64,000 nucleotides of DNA from Lingula anatina (GCF_001039355.2 NW_019775501.1:82985-146984), one strand, 5' to 3'. Counted from the stretch's first letter, positions 33,401-47,947 are shown. Numbers and translations are program-made. The notes: generated by a model not told the origin, from the sequence alone.

Positions 33401-36384
33401 GACTTTGAAACAGGCCACACGATCTTTAACTATCAAAAATTATATGTCAGTGCAAACCTACCCTCCCACCCAAAAAAATTTTTTAATAAATTAAAGTTAT
33501 AATCTTTCTGTATTGCAGCCTTCAATGAATTTTTGATCCAGTTTCTATCATATCAGGTTACAGCGAAATTCGTCAAATACCTATTAAAAATTCATCAAAC
33601 AATGATGACTTAAGACTGGCATTCTGATTTATTAGATTTCTAAAAACTGACTTTACAAAGTGAGTCCTTTCAAGAGTGCTGACACAACCTTTACATGTTG
33701 ATGAAAGACAGAAATGCTTTAGTTTATTATCACAACTACAAGCCCCCTGGTCAGTCGAGAAAACTTATCCGAGCTAATAACATCCAAACTGTGAACGGGA
33801 CCAGACACTTCATATTAAAACACCAGGAAAACAACTGAGAACCTAAGTCCAAATTTGACTTAAGACATGATCAGTACAACTTTTATATCTTGTTGACTGC
33901 AAACCTTACATGACATTATATTACTAAAACATTGCAACAACAGCAGTGCGCTGGTTCAAACTGAACACCAGATACTATCATTATAATTATCTTTCATCTT
34001 TGACCAGCAAAACTTACAAGACATCGCATCATAACAACCCTGGGATAAACGCCGAGAGACAGTCCAAATTTGATGTAAGATAATAATCAGCATGATCTTT
34101 CCATCATGTTAACACCTTTAGGCTGTGTTTTACCACTATCTAGTCCTTTTCACACATGTGCAACAACCACTGAAGATGCCAGCCTCTGACCCACCTTTCA
34201 ATTACAGTAATAACTCGATCTTTTCAATGGGGGAAAACTGTAAATTACAGATTCTGTACTTTTTAGTCACAATTTTTTTTAATTAAAACATTCCTACTGA
34301 GTGATAGCAACAAAATTTAAAAAGCAGCCTATTCTCTAACTCTGTTCTATACAGTACAGGCACCACAAAAAATATAAAATGAATTTTTTTTTTCAATTAT
34401 AAAATAGAATATCTGAAAGTTTGACAATTCCGACACATTGAAAAGATTACGTCATTACCATAGCTTTTTGAGGTTAACAAAATACAATCACCAGATGAGT
34501 GTTAATTAAGCCACAGGGGTGAACAGCTCACACTGGCTTTCATGGGTACATTTATATCAGCAGGTACATTTACGTTGCCTGACATTTATTGGTTCGAATA
34601 TCAAACCCAGTACGTTATACCTTGTAACATTAAAGTAACTGTATTCTTAGTTCACGCCTTTCAGGTTGACTATTAACAGCAGTCTTAGAAATATCCTGTT
34701 TTTTTTTTTTCTTTGCTATGGCCATTTTGTCTCAAATGTTCCATGACGCCTATATCACTTCATATTCAACAAGTTTGAAGTGAGAAAATCGGCGACCTTG
34801 GATAAAAGAATCGGTGGTTATTTTCAACAACCCGAGGAAAAAATGACAGGAAAGTCCATTCATCTTAGCAATTTTCACAGATATTTCCTCATTACCCCTT
34901 GATTTATTATCACAGGAAGGTATGCATCCATCAAATGTACCAGTTAGTACCATTTAAGCATCTTCTATAGATCTATAAATCTTTCAGGTTTACTTGCGTA
35001 TACTTAGAACCTTGATATTCTTCATTTGCTTATTATTATATTCATGTCGTTATGTATTCATTCTTCAATTTTTTTGTAACAGAATCGTCATTACCTTGTA
35101 ACTGTATCATATATGTTCAAACCCGTGTTAAAATCTGCTTGAAGTATGTTATTCCAAGTAGAAATAACACTGGGTTCATCTTTTTCAGATTTTGCCTGTT
35201 ATTTCCATTAAAGTTATGATAAATCAGGAGCGCACTGAACCTAATCACTTTTCATCAGTGTCACCTTTTTCCCCCTTTTCCAAAACAACCTCAAACACAC
35301 CCAGATTCCTGTGAATGCAAATACCTGGCATATCTTTATCATCACCATCAACGTCTCCCTCACCTTACAAGGACAGACAGAAGTGTAGAGGGCAGCACTT
35401 GACCCTTTCCCTCCCTAAGGTGAGGGCAATGAAGTTCAATAACATTATATAAAAAAAGGAAAAAAAAAAGAAATAACCATAGGCAAAATTCTGTCGACAA
35501 AAAAAAAAAATGGTATAACATTTTGAAAACTATTAGGTTTCATCTGGGGTTCAACGAGCAAGCTGACTTTTTGGAAAACGAGGAAATTAACTGCACTTTG
35601 AATTGATATTGCTTGATAAAAATGTGCATATGCGGTTTCTTTAAAATATAAGCTTTTAATGTAAGTCTGGCTACTCCGGAATACCCAGGCATCAAACTGG
35701 GGGAAAGAGCCCTTCATTTATGAAGAGTAACAAATATTTGAACAATTGGAGCTTTAAGAGAATAGAAAAGAAGGCATTGTTCCCCTTCTCATAACAGCTA
35801 CCCCAAAATTGGTACCTACACAGTACACCAGTATAAAAAAAAAATAAAAATAAAAAAATGGGAAAGGAGAGAGGAGAGAAAAACCATGCTGAAGTTACTT
35901 TTGAAATACAAAGCAGCTGGTACTTTCCCTGCGGAAGGACAGCATGATCCTGAGACCTGATAGTCTGGATGACTGGTGCTATATTTTGGCCAAATTGCTC
36001 AAAATGTGGAAAAAGCATGAAACTTGGCACAATTGTTCTTTGGTCTATGCTGATCATTTTCAAGGGCAGTGCCCAAAATTTCCAAGCGTTGCTTAGCAAC
36101 CGTTGCTATGGAAGTGAATTTCCTTAGTAACAAGCTAATTAGACCTTTCTTGTCCAGTTTAAAAAGTTTATAAATGCTAATAACTATGTTTCAGGGCATC
36201 AGAACTATCACTAGACTATTTTNACTTTGAAATTTTGGGCACTGCCCTTGAAAATGATCAGCACAGTCCAAAGAACATTTGTGCCAAGTTTCATGCTTTT
36301 TCCACCTTTTGAGCAATTTTTGCACCAGTCATCTAGACTATGACATCAAATGAGGTGGGAAACTACTCCTCTTTGTGCTCATTT

Positions 36385-36417
<33 letters not shown>

Positions 36418-39400
36418 GGGGGGGGGGGAGAGACAAATGAAGGGAGAGGTATGAAAAACAGGGCAAATAAGCAAAATATATAAATAAATAAAAATGTCAC
36501 ATCACACAATTTTCTTAAAACTTCAATCTTATGGCTTAAAATAACTGTAAATAATTATGCAAGAGTGAGAGGACAAGGATTCTCACGTTTCAATTAATAA
36601 ACAAACACAACCAACACTAAGGATTAGATGTAAATGCCTGGTCAATGGGTTGAGTCAAAATAATTCACTTCTGCAAGTCTAAAACAAATCTATCTCCATC
36701 ATATCCTTTATTTGTGGGCCAAAATATTTCCAAAATCAATAACGAGTGTTTCAAAAAAGTAATGTAATCAATGATTTGCCATTTAGATCAAGATACAGCA
36801 CTCGCAACTAAATTGATCTTTAACTTTCTAAAATTGACAGGATCCATTTACAACCATCCTCAATTAGAAACTAAAATAGAATGCTGTTGCCGGAATCAAT
36901 CTCAATTTTTGTAACTTCATTCAGGCCAACTTCCAATTGGCTTTATTTAGAAAGTCCAAAATGACAAAATCATTTAAATGCTTGTCATGTTTCTAAATCT
37001 GCACCCGTCTGTTTGTGATTTCCCTTCCATAAGACTGTATTGCATGGCAGAAATCAGCAACATCTAAATAGACTCCGTACTTTCTAAATTTGTTCGAGTT
37101 AATGTGCCAATACAATGTTCCACTACAATCAATTTAAAAGTTCAATGCAACACTTAACCTCTTAAACAATCACCAGCTTTCTAAATGGGTCTATTTTTAT
37201 ACATACCCATCTATTTTTAAGCATAATCAATGAAAAGATAAGAATGGAACAAGTACGAAGTTCTTGACAGATCATTATTTTTATTATCAAATTTGACAGG
37301 ACACTATCTTAAATAAATTGCAACTTTCTAAAAATACAACTCCTATGATTAATGAATTTTCATTAGAAAGCTGACAGGGCATTCAGTATTGTACTTTACT
37401 TGTCCTCACTTTCCTAATGTATCAAATGCCCTTATTTTTTCTGTCTGATCTTATAAGTACAGTTATTCAAATTTGGAATGAGGAAAAACACAGATATGCA
37501 AAACCAATTAAAACAATCAATATCTCGAGTGATTACAGTAACTACAACAGAAAAGGCGATGCAACTGTCCCTGTAAGTTTCATAAGAACTGGAAAGATCC
37601 CCCCCCCCCCCCAAAAAAAAAAAAAAATAATAATAATAATAACCTTTGGCTCAGGAAAAAAAAAAAAACAAATTGGGGAAAAACAACCACCAAAGCCTTA
37701 TTATTCATATAAATAGCTTGATGGCATCTCGCATTAGCCAGTGCAATTTCTTCACTTCCCGAAGAGATTACATTTAGATTAAATGAGCATCAAGGTGTCT
37801 ATTTTTAGATCCATTTGCCGAGAAATCTTTGAATTATTTACAAGCCTAGCTCAACTCCCGGTAAACACAAGAGGCCTGTTTGGAGTATTCCAAGAAATCA
37901 ATTCATGCTCTGAGGGCCCTGAAGACTTTTTCTCTATACTCCAGGTTATGGGTTAATAAGTAAATAGTTTTTGCTGTTGTACTTTTAAACTCAATGCTTT
38001 CTTCTATCAAGGAAGTTTTGTAATTCAAGAAAAAAGCAGCTTTGTTTTCCGATTTCCCCATCAATGGACAAACCAAATTCATTTTTAAATAACGATTAAA
38101 ATAATGGAAGGGCAGGAGGGGCTGCTTGGTCCTAATCTTACCTCTCTGGTATGTAAGGAAGTCAGGCTGCCATTACTGGACTGTAGCATTGTGTTACTAG
38201 GGGGAGAGTTTGGTCCTGAATCTGGCGTGCTTCCGCTGGACATTCCAGTGTCAACTGAAACAGCAGCATGAAATGAACCTTTTTAATACTACAAAATGAA
38301 TGTCATAAACTTCTATAAATTTAGCTTAGCTGAATCAGCTTGATTCAGGCGTGGTCCCGAAATAGGACATTATGTGTTTAACTTATTTAGTGCATAACGC
38401 ATTCCAAAAAAAAATTTATAACTTGTGTCAGATTTACAGAAGGTTGCAAAAAGAAAACCCATATAATGGCCAGTAAACAGCTTATTTGTCAACCCTCGGT
38501 AGACAGATGTATTTAAAATAAAGAAAATGGCAGAGAGTCCTCATCACACATATTTCACTGATCATATATCATGCAAACTAGTTCTTGTGATGCAGATGCA
38601 TTGTAATCTTCGTTATAACTCCAAAAGTTCACAAAGATGAAGTCTACTAGATACTCTTCATTCTTGTCAAAAATTATATAAATCAATTTTTCTTAGGTTT
38701 TGGACTAATTCTCATAGTATTTAAACTTGTGAACTCAGGATTCAAACAGTCCCTCACCTCCTAACGGTTTTCTACTTTTTAGTGACAATGGTGTCCGATT
38801 TCTCCGCTGTATCAGTGGACTACTCCGCCTCTCGATCACCTTCTGTTTTAACACGGAACGCACCTTTAAATTGGGTTCGGAGGCTGAAATACAGATAACG
38901 ATAACAGATAAATTGCTATACATGGCATTTTTATGGTAGTAGACTAATGAAAATTTCTCAATCAAAAAGGTAAACTGCTCGCAGCAGAGCTATCAGTATA
39001 AGAAAAACAATGATATTTTTGGTTCCCCTTAGTAGTTGGAAATCTGCAGACAGATAGAAAAATCTCATTCCTGTTAATCACACTACTAATAAAATAGTTC
39101 CTACCTGTCCTCCGTAATTGGTTTAGTTCATCAAACTGTCCCAGCAAGTGTGGCCGATAGGGCGGAGACAGGCTTGCACTGGGCGGAGAACTCTGATCTA
39201 GTGAACTGTGATGAGCCCTGGATGGAAAAGTTTGAGATGGAATTAAATATATCAAAATGACAAGGTATCCTCACAATATGCATTTGAAAAGACTACTATC
39301 AAATTAAGTGCTGCCTTAACAAGTTTATCACTTTTACTAAATCATTCATTGGGACAAATGAAACAAACTGCAATGGACCCTGAATCATTATACATATTTT

Positions 39401-42400
39401 AGATATGAATAAGGTGATTTAAAATTTGGCACCCTTACTGAAAAATTAAAAAGAGCTAAAATTGTTTTTAACTTCAATTTCATATTGTGAGAATATCAAT
39501 CAATTTTCTGTCAGTCATCTTCACAAGAAAATTTGCATAATGCACTAGCAGCTCAACCATCTACATTATCAGGTCTATTTCAAGGTGACCAAATGAATGG
39601 CAATCCAAATCAATCGACCGTAGGAGTGAAAAATACCATTTGTTATGTCACATGTGCCACCAGAGATAAAAACACCAAACAATTTAAATTCACATCACGT
39701 GGAATGCATAGCTTTCATGCTTTCATGATCAAATTGTGATAAAGAGACCCCAAATTTGCAAAATCAATCAGTATCTGATCAATTCCAATAGAACCACGTG
39801 TCAAGTAGCTGTCAATATCACAGGACAAAATGCAATACCAAACACAATACCAAACGCAATCCTCATTCTAGGCTAAATAGTACAAAATTATCTACGCAAT
39901 CCTCATTCTAGGCCAAATAGTACAAAATTATCTCCTTATCTCTAACTGACCATACCTAAATTGGCTTTACTAAGGTTTATAGTTCTGATTGAAATCAAAC
40001 TAGTGCCAGAAGGGTAAACTGATTTTCTTTCAGTGAATTTTTAATAATGGTGTCAGGTGATTGGCTTCGTGCTGTGGGGCCACTGACTTGATTACTGCCA
40101 GTCCTGTAAAACAGAACTGCTCATGTGAAAAGAGTGTGAACCCCGTCGCGTTATCTAGGCATGAACGAGATTTGCTCATTATTCTGATATTTTTGGGATT
40201 ATCAACAGGAGGGATAGGCCAATTGTGAGTGATATGAACCACAAATATAGGTACTTATCAGATAGCTGATAGGCCTACGATGAGAGATTTGGTGACAAAA
40301 GCCTTGTGAAAATGTTATTTCACGTGTCAGCCTAAAATATGTCTGCTATTCTGTACATAACTTTGTATGGTGACTCTGCTTCTCATGATTTTTTAACCTT
40401 TCTTGCCTTTTTGTATAAATTTGTTATTATTATTTGTCTTGTAGGATTTCATAAAAGACATTANAATTTAGCTTAGCTGAATCAGCTTGATTCAGGCGTG
40501 GTCCCGAAATAGGACATTATGTGTTTAACTTATTTAGTGCATAACGCATTCCAAAAAAAAATTTATAACTTGTGTCAGATTTACAGAAGGTTGCAAAAAG
40601 AAAACCCATATAATGGCCAGTAAACAGCTTATTTGTCAACCCTCGGTAGACAGATGTATTTAAAATAAAGAAAATGGCAGAGAGTCCTCATCACACATAT
40701 TTCACTGATCATATATCATGCAAACTAGTTCTTGTGATGCGGATGCATTGTAATCTTCGTTATAACTCCAAAAGTTTACAAAGTTAAAGTCTACTAGATA
40801 CTCTTCATTCTTGTCAAAAATTATATGAATCAATTTTTCTTAGGTTTTGGACTAATTCTCGTAGTATTTAAACTTGTGAACTCAGGATTCAAACAGTCCC
40901 TCACCTCCTAACGGTTTTCTACTTTTTAGTGACAATGGCGTCCGATTTCTCCGCTGTATCAGTGGACTACTCCGCCTCTCGATCACCTTCTGCTTTAACA
41001 CGGAACGCACCTTTAAATTGGGTTCAGAGGCTGAAATACAGATAACAATAACAGATAAATTGCTATACATAGAATTTTCATGGTAGCAGACTAATAAAAT
41101 TTTCTCAGTTAAAAGTTTAAACTGCTCGCAGCAGAGCTATCAGTATAAGAAAGACAGTGAAAGCAGTCGCAACCTTTTAAAATTTTTTTTAGAGCTAATT
41201 TAGTATCACTTTCTTATTTCAGGAATGAGACCACCGTTTAGTGAAAAAGTTGGAATATATAGCGTGGGGTTCAGGGTTCCACCCAGACCAATGATATTTT
41301 TGGTTCCCCTTAGTAGTTGGAAATCTGCAGACAGATAGAAAAATCTCATTCCTGTTAATCACACTACTAATTAAATAGTTCCTACCTGTCCTCCGTAATT
41401 GGTTTAGTTCATCAAACTGTCCCAGCAAGTGTGGCCGATAGGGCGGAGACAGGCTTGCACTGGGCGGAGAACTCTGATCTAGTGAACTGTGATGAGCCCT
41501 GGATGGAAAAGTTTGAGATGGAATTAAATATATCAAAATGACAAGGTATCCTCACAATATGCATTTGAAAAGAAATGTTATGTATTTGTTACTATCCTAC
41601 TATCAAATTAAGTGCTGCCTTAACAAGTTCATCATTTTTACTAAATTATTCATTGGGACAAATGAAACAAACTGCAATGGACCCTGAATCATTATAAATG
41701 TTTTAGATATGAATAAGGTGATTAAAACTTTGGCACACTTACTGAAAAATTAAAAAGAGCTAAAATTATTTTTAACTTCCATTTGATATTGTGAGAAAAC
41801 TAATCAATTTTCTGTCAGTCATCTTCACAAGAAAATTTGCATAATGCACTAGCAGCTAAACTATCTACATTATCAGGTCTATTTCAAGGTGACCAAATGA
41901 ATGGCAATCCAAATCAATCGACCGTAGGAGTGAAAAATACCATTTGTTATGTCACATGTGCCACCAGAGATAAAAACACCAAACAATTTAAATTCACATC
42001 ACGTGGAATGCATAGCTTTCATGCTTTCATGATCAAATTGTGATAAAGAGACCCCAAATTTGCAAAATCAATCAGTATCTGATCAATTCCAATAGAACCA
42101 CGTGTCAAGTAGCTGTCAATATCACAGGACAAAATGCAATACCAAACACAATACCAAACGCAATCCTCATTCTAGGCCAAATAGTACAAAATTATCTACG
42201 CAATCCTCATTCTAGGCCAAATAGTACAAAATTATCTCCTTATCTCTAACTGACCATACCTAAATTGGCTTTACTAAGGTTTATAGTTCTGATTGAAATC
42301 AAACTAGTGCCAGAAGGGTAAACTGATTTTCTTTCAGTGAATTTTTAATAATGGTGTCAGGTGATTGGCTTCGTGCTGTGGGGCCACTGACTTGATTACT

Positions 42401-44670
42401 GCCAGTCCTGTAAAACAGAACTGCTCATGTGAAAAGAGTGTGAACCCCGTCGCGTTATCTAGGCATGAACGAGATTTGCTCATTATTCTGATATTTTTGG
42501 GATTATCAACAGGAGGGATAGGCCAATTGTGAGTGATATGAACCACAAATATAGGTACTTATCAGATAGCTGATAGGCCTACGATGAGAGATTTGGTGAC
42601 AAAAGCCTTGTGAAAATGTTATTTCACGTGTCAGCCTAAAATATGTCTGCTATTCTGTACATAACTTTGTATGGTGACTCTGCTTCTCATGATTTTTTAA
42701 CCTTTCTTGCCTTTTTGTATAAATTTGTTATTATTATTTGTCTTGTAGGATTTCATAAAAGACATTACGGTAAAGTCTTGAAAATTTCGTCACNAGATGC
42801 ATTGTAATCTTCGTTATAACTCCAAAAGTTCACAAAGATGAAGTCTACTAGATACTCTTCATTCTTGTCAAAAATTATATAAATCAATTTTTCTTAGGTT
42901 TTGGACTAATTCTCATAGTATTTAAACTTGTGAACTCAGGATTCAAACAGTCCCTCACCTCCTAACGGTTTTCTACTTTTTAGTGACAATGGTGTCCGAT
43001 TTCTCCGCTGTATCAGTGGACTACTCCGCCTCTCGATCACCTTCTGTTTTAACACGGAACGCACCTTTAAATTGGGTTCGGAGGCTGAAATACAGATAAC
43101 GATAACAGATAAATTGCTATACATGGCATTTTTATGGTAGTAGACTAATGAAAATTTCTCAATCAAAAAGGTAAACTGCTCGCAGCAGAGCTATCAGTAT
43201 AAGAAAAACAATGATATTTTTGGTTCCCCTTAGTAGTTGGAAATCTGCAGACAGATAGAAAAATCTCATTCCTGTTAATCACACTACTAATAAAATAGTT
43301 CCTACCTGTCCTCCGTAATTGGTTTAGTTCATCAAACTGTCCCAGCAAGTGTGGCCGATAGGGCGGAGACAGGCTTGCACTGGGCGGAGAACTCTGATCT
43401 AGTGAACTGTGATGAGCCCTGGATGGAAAAGTTTGAGATGGAATTAAATATATCAAAATGACAAGGTATCCTCACAATATGCATTTGAAAAGACTACTAT
43501 CAAATTAAGTGCTGCCTTAACAAGTTTATCACTTTTACTAAATCATTCATTGGGACAAATGAAACAAACTGCAATGGACCCTGAATCATTATACATATTT
43601 TAGATATGAATAAGGTGATTTAAAATTTGGCACCCTTACTGAAAAATTAAAAAGAGCTAAAATTGTTTTTAACTTCAATTTCATATTGTGAGAATATCAA
43701 TCAATTTTCTGTCAGTCATCTTCACAAGAAAATTTGCATAATGCACTAGCAGCTCAACCATCTACATTATCAGGTCTATTTCAAGGTGACCAAATGAATG
43801 GCAATCCAAATCAATCGACCGTAGGAGTGAAAAATACCATTTGTTATGTCACATGTGCCACCAGAGATAAAAACACCAAACAATTTAAATTCACATCACG
43901 TGGAATGCATAGCTTTCATGCTTTCATGATCAAATTGTGATAAAGAGACCCCAAATTTGCAAAATCAATCAGTATCTGATCAATTCCAATAGAACCACGT
44001 GTCAAGTAGCTGTCAATATCACAGGACAAAATGCAATACCAAACACAATACCAAACGCAATCCTCATTCTAGGCTAAATAGTACAAAATTATCTACGCAA
44101 TCCTCATTCTAGGCCAAATAGTACAAAATTATCTCCTTATCTCTAACTGACCATACCTAAATTGGCTTTACTAAGGTTTAAAGTTCTGATTGAAATCAAA
44201 CTAGTGCCAGAAGGGTAAACTGATTTTCTTTCAGTGAATTTTTAATAATGGTGTCAGGTGATTGGCTTCGTGCTGTGGGGCCACTGACTTGATTACTGCC
44301 AGTCCTGTAAAACAGAACTGCTCATGTGAAAAGAGTGTGAACCCCGTCGCGTTATCTAGGCATGAACGAGATTTGCTCATTATTCTGATATTTTTGGGAT
44401 TATCAACAGGAGGGATAGGCCAATTGTGAGTGATATGAACCACAAATATAGGTACTTATCAGATAGCTGATAGGCCTACGATGAGAGATTTGGTGACAAA
44501 AGCCTTGTGAAAATGTTATTTCACGTGTCAGCCTAAAATATGTCTGCTATTCTGTACATAACTTTGTATGGTGACTCTGCTTCTCATGATTTTTTAACCT
44601 TTCTTGCCTTTTTGTATAAATTTGTTATTATTATTTGTCTTGTAGGATTTCATAAAAGACATTAAAAGAA

Positions 44671-44735
<65 letters not shown>

Positions 44736-47700
44736 NNNNNNNNNNNNNNNNNNNNNNNNNNNNNNNNNNNNNNNNNNNNNNNNNNNNNNNNNNNNNNNNN
44801 NNNNNNNNNNNNNNNNNNNNNNNNNNNNNNNNNNNNNNNNNNNNNNNNNNNNNNNNNNNNNNNNNNNNNNNNNNNNNNNNNNNNNNNNNNNNNNNNNNNN
44901 NNNNNNNNNNNNNNNNNNNNNNNNNNNNNNNNNNNNNNNNNNNNNNNNNNNNNNNNNNNNNNNNNNNNNNNNNNNNNNNNNNNNNNNNNNNNNNNNNNNN
45001 NNNNNNNNNNNNNNNNNNNNNNNNNNNNNNNNNNNNNNNNNNNNNNNNNNNNNNNNNNNNNNNNNNNNNNNNNNNNNNNNNNNNNNNNNNNNNNNNNNNN
45101 NNNNNNNNNNCACACACACACACACACACACACACAGAGATACAAACTGACCATCTAAATTGACTGGAATTTCGTATATTGTTAACTGCTGCTTCTCGTT
45201 GCTTCTTATTTAGCACAAATTCCTGGAGCTTCTGTTTCACTGCCATCGAAGCAATTGCACCTGTAATTCAAAATCAATTTAACAGAAAACAATAAAACAG
45301 ACTTTGAGTATTCAATGTGTTCTTCTGTTATCAACCTTCTTTTCCTCAATCATGTTTTTATGCTATCAAATTTTCATAACAGCACAAAACAAAATTTAAA
45401 TCCACAGTTCAATATCTTCCACAAGACCAATCATATAGCTAATACAAATAGTGTAGTTCACCAAAAATTCAAAATTCCTACATTTATCAAGCTTATATTG
45501 TAGTCAAAGGACCAATGCTCCGGTAATTCTCCATACTTGACATTACCTTCAAAGGTTAATTTTTGGGGATAATTTGTAATTTCATTTCTAAGAATTTAAT
45601 GGATTCTCTTCACTCTACCTCCATATTTCAAAGAATTAAAGGTACCGCCTATCACTACGTAGTTTAGACAATTTGACACGCCCCTCCCTCTCCTCCTCCT
45701 CCACCCCTCACTATCACACTGAGGCTCTTACTCTGTTGCTCTAGGGATTTGTTCTTGATTTGCGCCAGTTTCTCCTCTTGCATCTTCTGCTCCAAACGAT
45801 GCTGTTCTTCGAGCTTCCGCTGCTGCTCAAGAAATTCCTGCTGTTTCTGAAGCATCAGCATGTGTTGCTGGAAAAATGCGCATTTTTTTATAATAAAAAT
45901 TCAAAATTGGTTTAATCTGATAAACTGAAAATTCAACCATATGTGTTTACCTTAACTTTCACCTTCTATTTTTTCTAATTTTTTAAAGTTGTTACACTTA
46001 TGATTATGATATGCATGAAGATATTTTTTATCTATATTTTGAACTGAAAGGTACCATGGCAAAGATGTCACATGAGAAGGTGCCAGTTAAACGTCCAAAA
46101 ATAACTGAAGAAACAAAATGAATTGACGAATAAAATTATCCTGATCATTCAATAAAACTTTTAAACTATTCAATGAAGTCATGTCAGTCAGTCAGTCAGT
46201 CATTCTAACTTCATTCAGCAACACACCCCACATAGTTGAGTTAGTGTACAGTTAGCTCTTGCAATCTAATTTATTTGAACAGTCCCATAGGGTACATTCC
46301 TATCGTAATAACTGTGGATCGATCTATCTCCGAGGGGATTTTCACTAAACTGCAATCAACACAAGTCACTTGGATGTCTGTCATGCCTACTGAAGCTTCT
46401 AGGGGGTAATTAATTAATTATTGTTTTGCAGCTTTAGTAGGCATGCCAGACATTTAAGCCACTTAAGCTGAAAGCAATTAAGCGAGAAAACCCCTCAGAG
46501 ATGGATCGATCCTGTTAGATCGATCTAGGTATGAGGACCAAGTCATACATAACAAAAGTAACCTACCCGAACTTTCAGGTGCTCTTCCAGTTGTTTTTCA
46601 TGCATGGCAGCCAGCTGGTTTTGCTCCTGCTGGTATTTCTCGATCAGGCGTTGGTGCTCGATCTGCTGGTAATGTTTCAGGCGTAAGATTTCATTTTGAA
46701 TGTTTGTGGTGTCGCCACCGCCGTGTGAATGCACGTCCGTCTTCCGTACCATCATGGGGGAACTAAGAGGGGAGTTAACTGTTATATCTGAAAATAAAAA
46801 TCTTTTGCTATAATATATGAGCTGAATTAGGTAAAGGTCTTTTTGAGGAGTTAGCTGCACTCACTAGGTAAAAAGCTTCTTGTAGTGAAGTACCTCTATT
46901 GCTAATTTTTGTCTCTCCAGCATGAAAAAAAATATTATAAATCTTTATATTTGGATATAAACATCCACCAAATTCATGATTCCCTTCAAAGAAAAAGCAG
47001 CAGCAACGAATACCAACAGTTAGCATCCTCCTTGCCAACAAGTTGATGGCACTTTCAGACACTAAAAAACTACCACAACTGTCAAATACCAAATGGCATT
47101 TGAGTAAACAGACCTAACAGGGTGAAAAATTTGGTCTTTAAATCAAAAGCAACACATAAATCAACTAAGTCCCTTATGTTATGCGTTGTTCTGGGTATTT
47201 ACATTGTTTACAACATAGATACTTACATATGACACTAGAAAATGGACTTAAATAGGAAAACATGTTCTCATTTTCATCAGCCTCGCTCTCCTCAAATATT
47301 ATGCTATACACGCTATTCAGGTTTTCCCTGGGATAAAAATTGGTATATGCCATATTTCAATGGTTCGGTGAACTCTAAATATAATGTGTCACAATAACAT
47401 CACACAACTGTATCCAAATATCATCCACATTTTCTCCCTCAAATCGTACTGCAATGACTAGAGATAAATAACCATATCAATGGAGTGAGATTGCTTATAA
47501 ACCCGTCTAAATTTATCTAATTTTATCATCTGGGTTGTTGTTATCCGAGTTGTCTATAATTGGAGGTTTCAAATTGGCTATCCAACTTGTTCTACTGGTG
47601 CAATCTGATTATCAAGACCAACGCGACAAGAACATCCACACATATGCTCTTTTTTTCTCAAATAATATTTCTAAAGATATATCAATAGATAAATAATGAT

Positions 47701-47888
47701 TCTCCCCATCTATAAGTAGACTAGACTAATGATTAATTAATTTAAAAGGGGAAAGAAATCCTAAGATACTCCAGTTCAATCCAATTATTTTGCTGGTAAT
47801 AACCGAAACCCCTCAGCTTCAACAGGGAGATATTTTTTCAATTAATCTTCTGTGTGCGCATGCATATGTGTGCACGCGCACTCGCACG

Positions 47889-47947
<59 letters not shown>

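Larger units (their letters stand above)
30573..38141. other. Large HDAC intron 7
   Basis: About 7.6 kb with no convincing exon. It holds poly-T/poly-A tracts, the inverted repeat at 35960-36341, a (GA)n repeat at 36386-36410, and a poly-C/poly-A stretch at 37600-37670. Confidence 0.55.
38317..44664. repeat. Three-copy block holding HDAC exons 5 and 6
   Basis: Copy 1 (about 38317-40463), copy 2 (40465-42763, then 30 unique bases to 42793) and copy 3 (42795-44664, 5' truncated). Copies 1 and 3 are almost identical; copy 2 differs by scattered substitutions and a roughly 130-bp insertion near 41155-41289. Junctions carry single 'n' at 40464 and 42794. Confidence 0.9.

Noticed and set aside
35445-36099. 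Two minus-strand frames in intron 7
   Set aside because: They overlap an inverted repeat and poly-A tracts; no homology to HDAC and no suitable splice sites.
39533-39739. Plus-strand 68-codon frame ([14 protein letters not shown]) repeated at 41837 and 43734
   Set aside because: It recurs only because the whole block is repeated; it is antisense inside an HDAC intron and has no known domain.
40030-40242. Minus-strand 70-codon frame ([15 protein letters not shown]) repeated at 42334 and 44231
   Set aside because: Same block duplication. No acceptor and donor of the phases required between exons 4 and 5, and no similarity to HDAC.
44594-45246. Long frames across the 44.7-45.1 kb gap
   Set aside because: They consist of N plus Arg-Glu and Cys-Val runs from microsatellites; the real exon there is 45152-45260.
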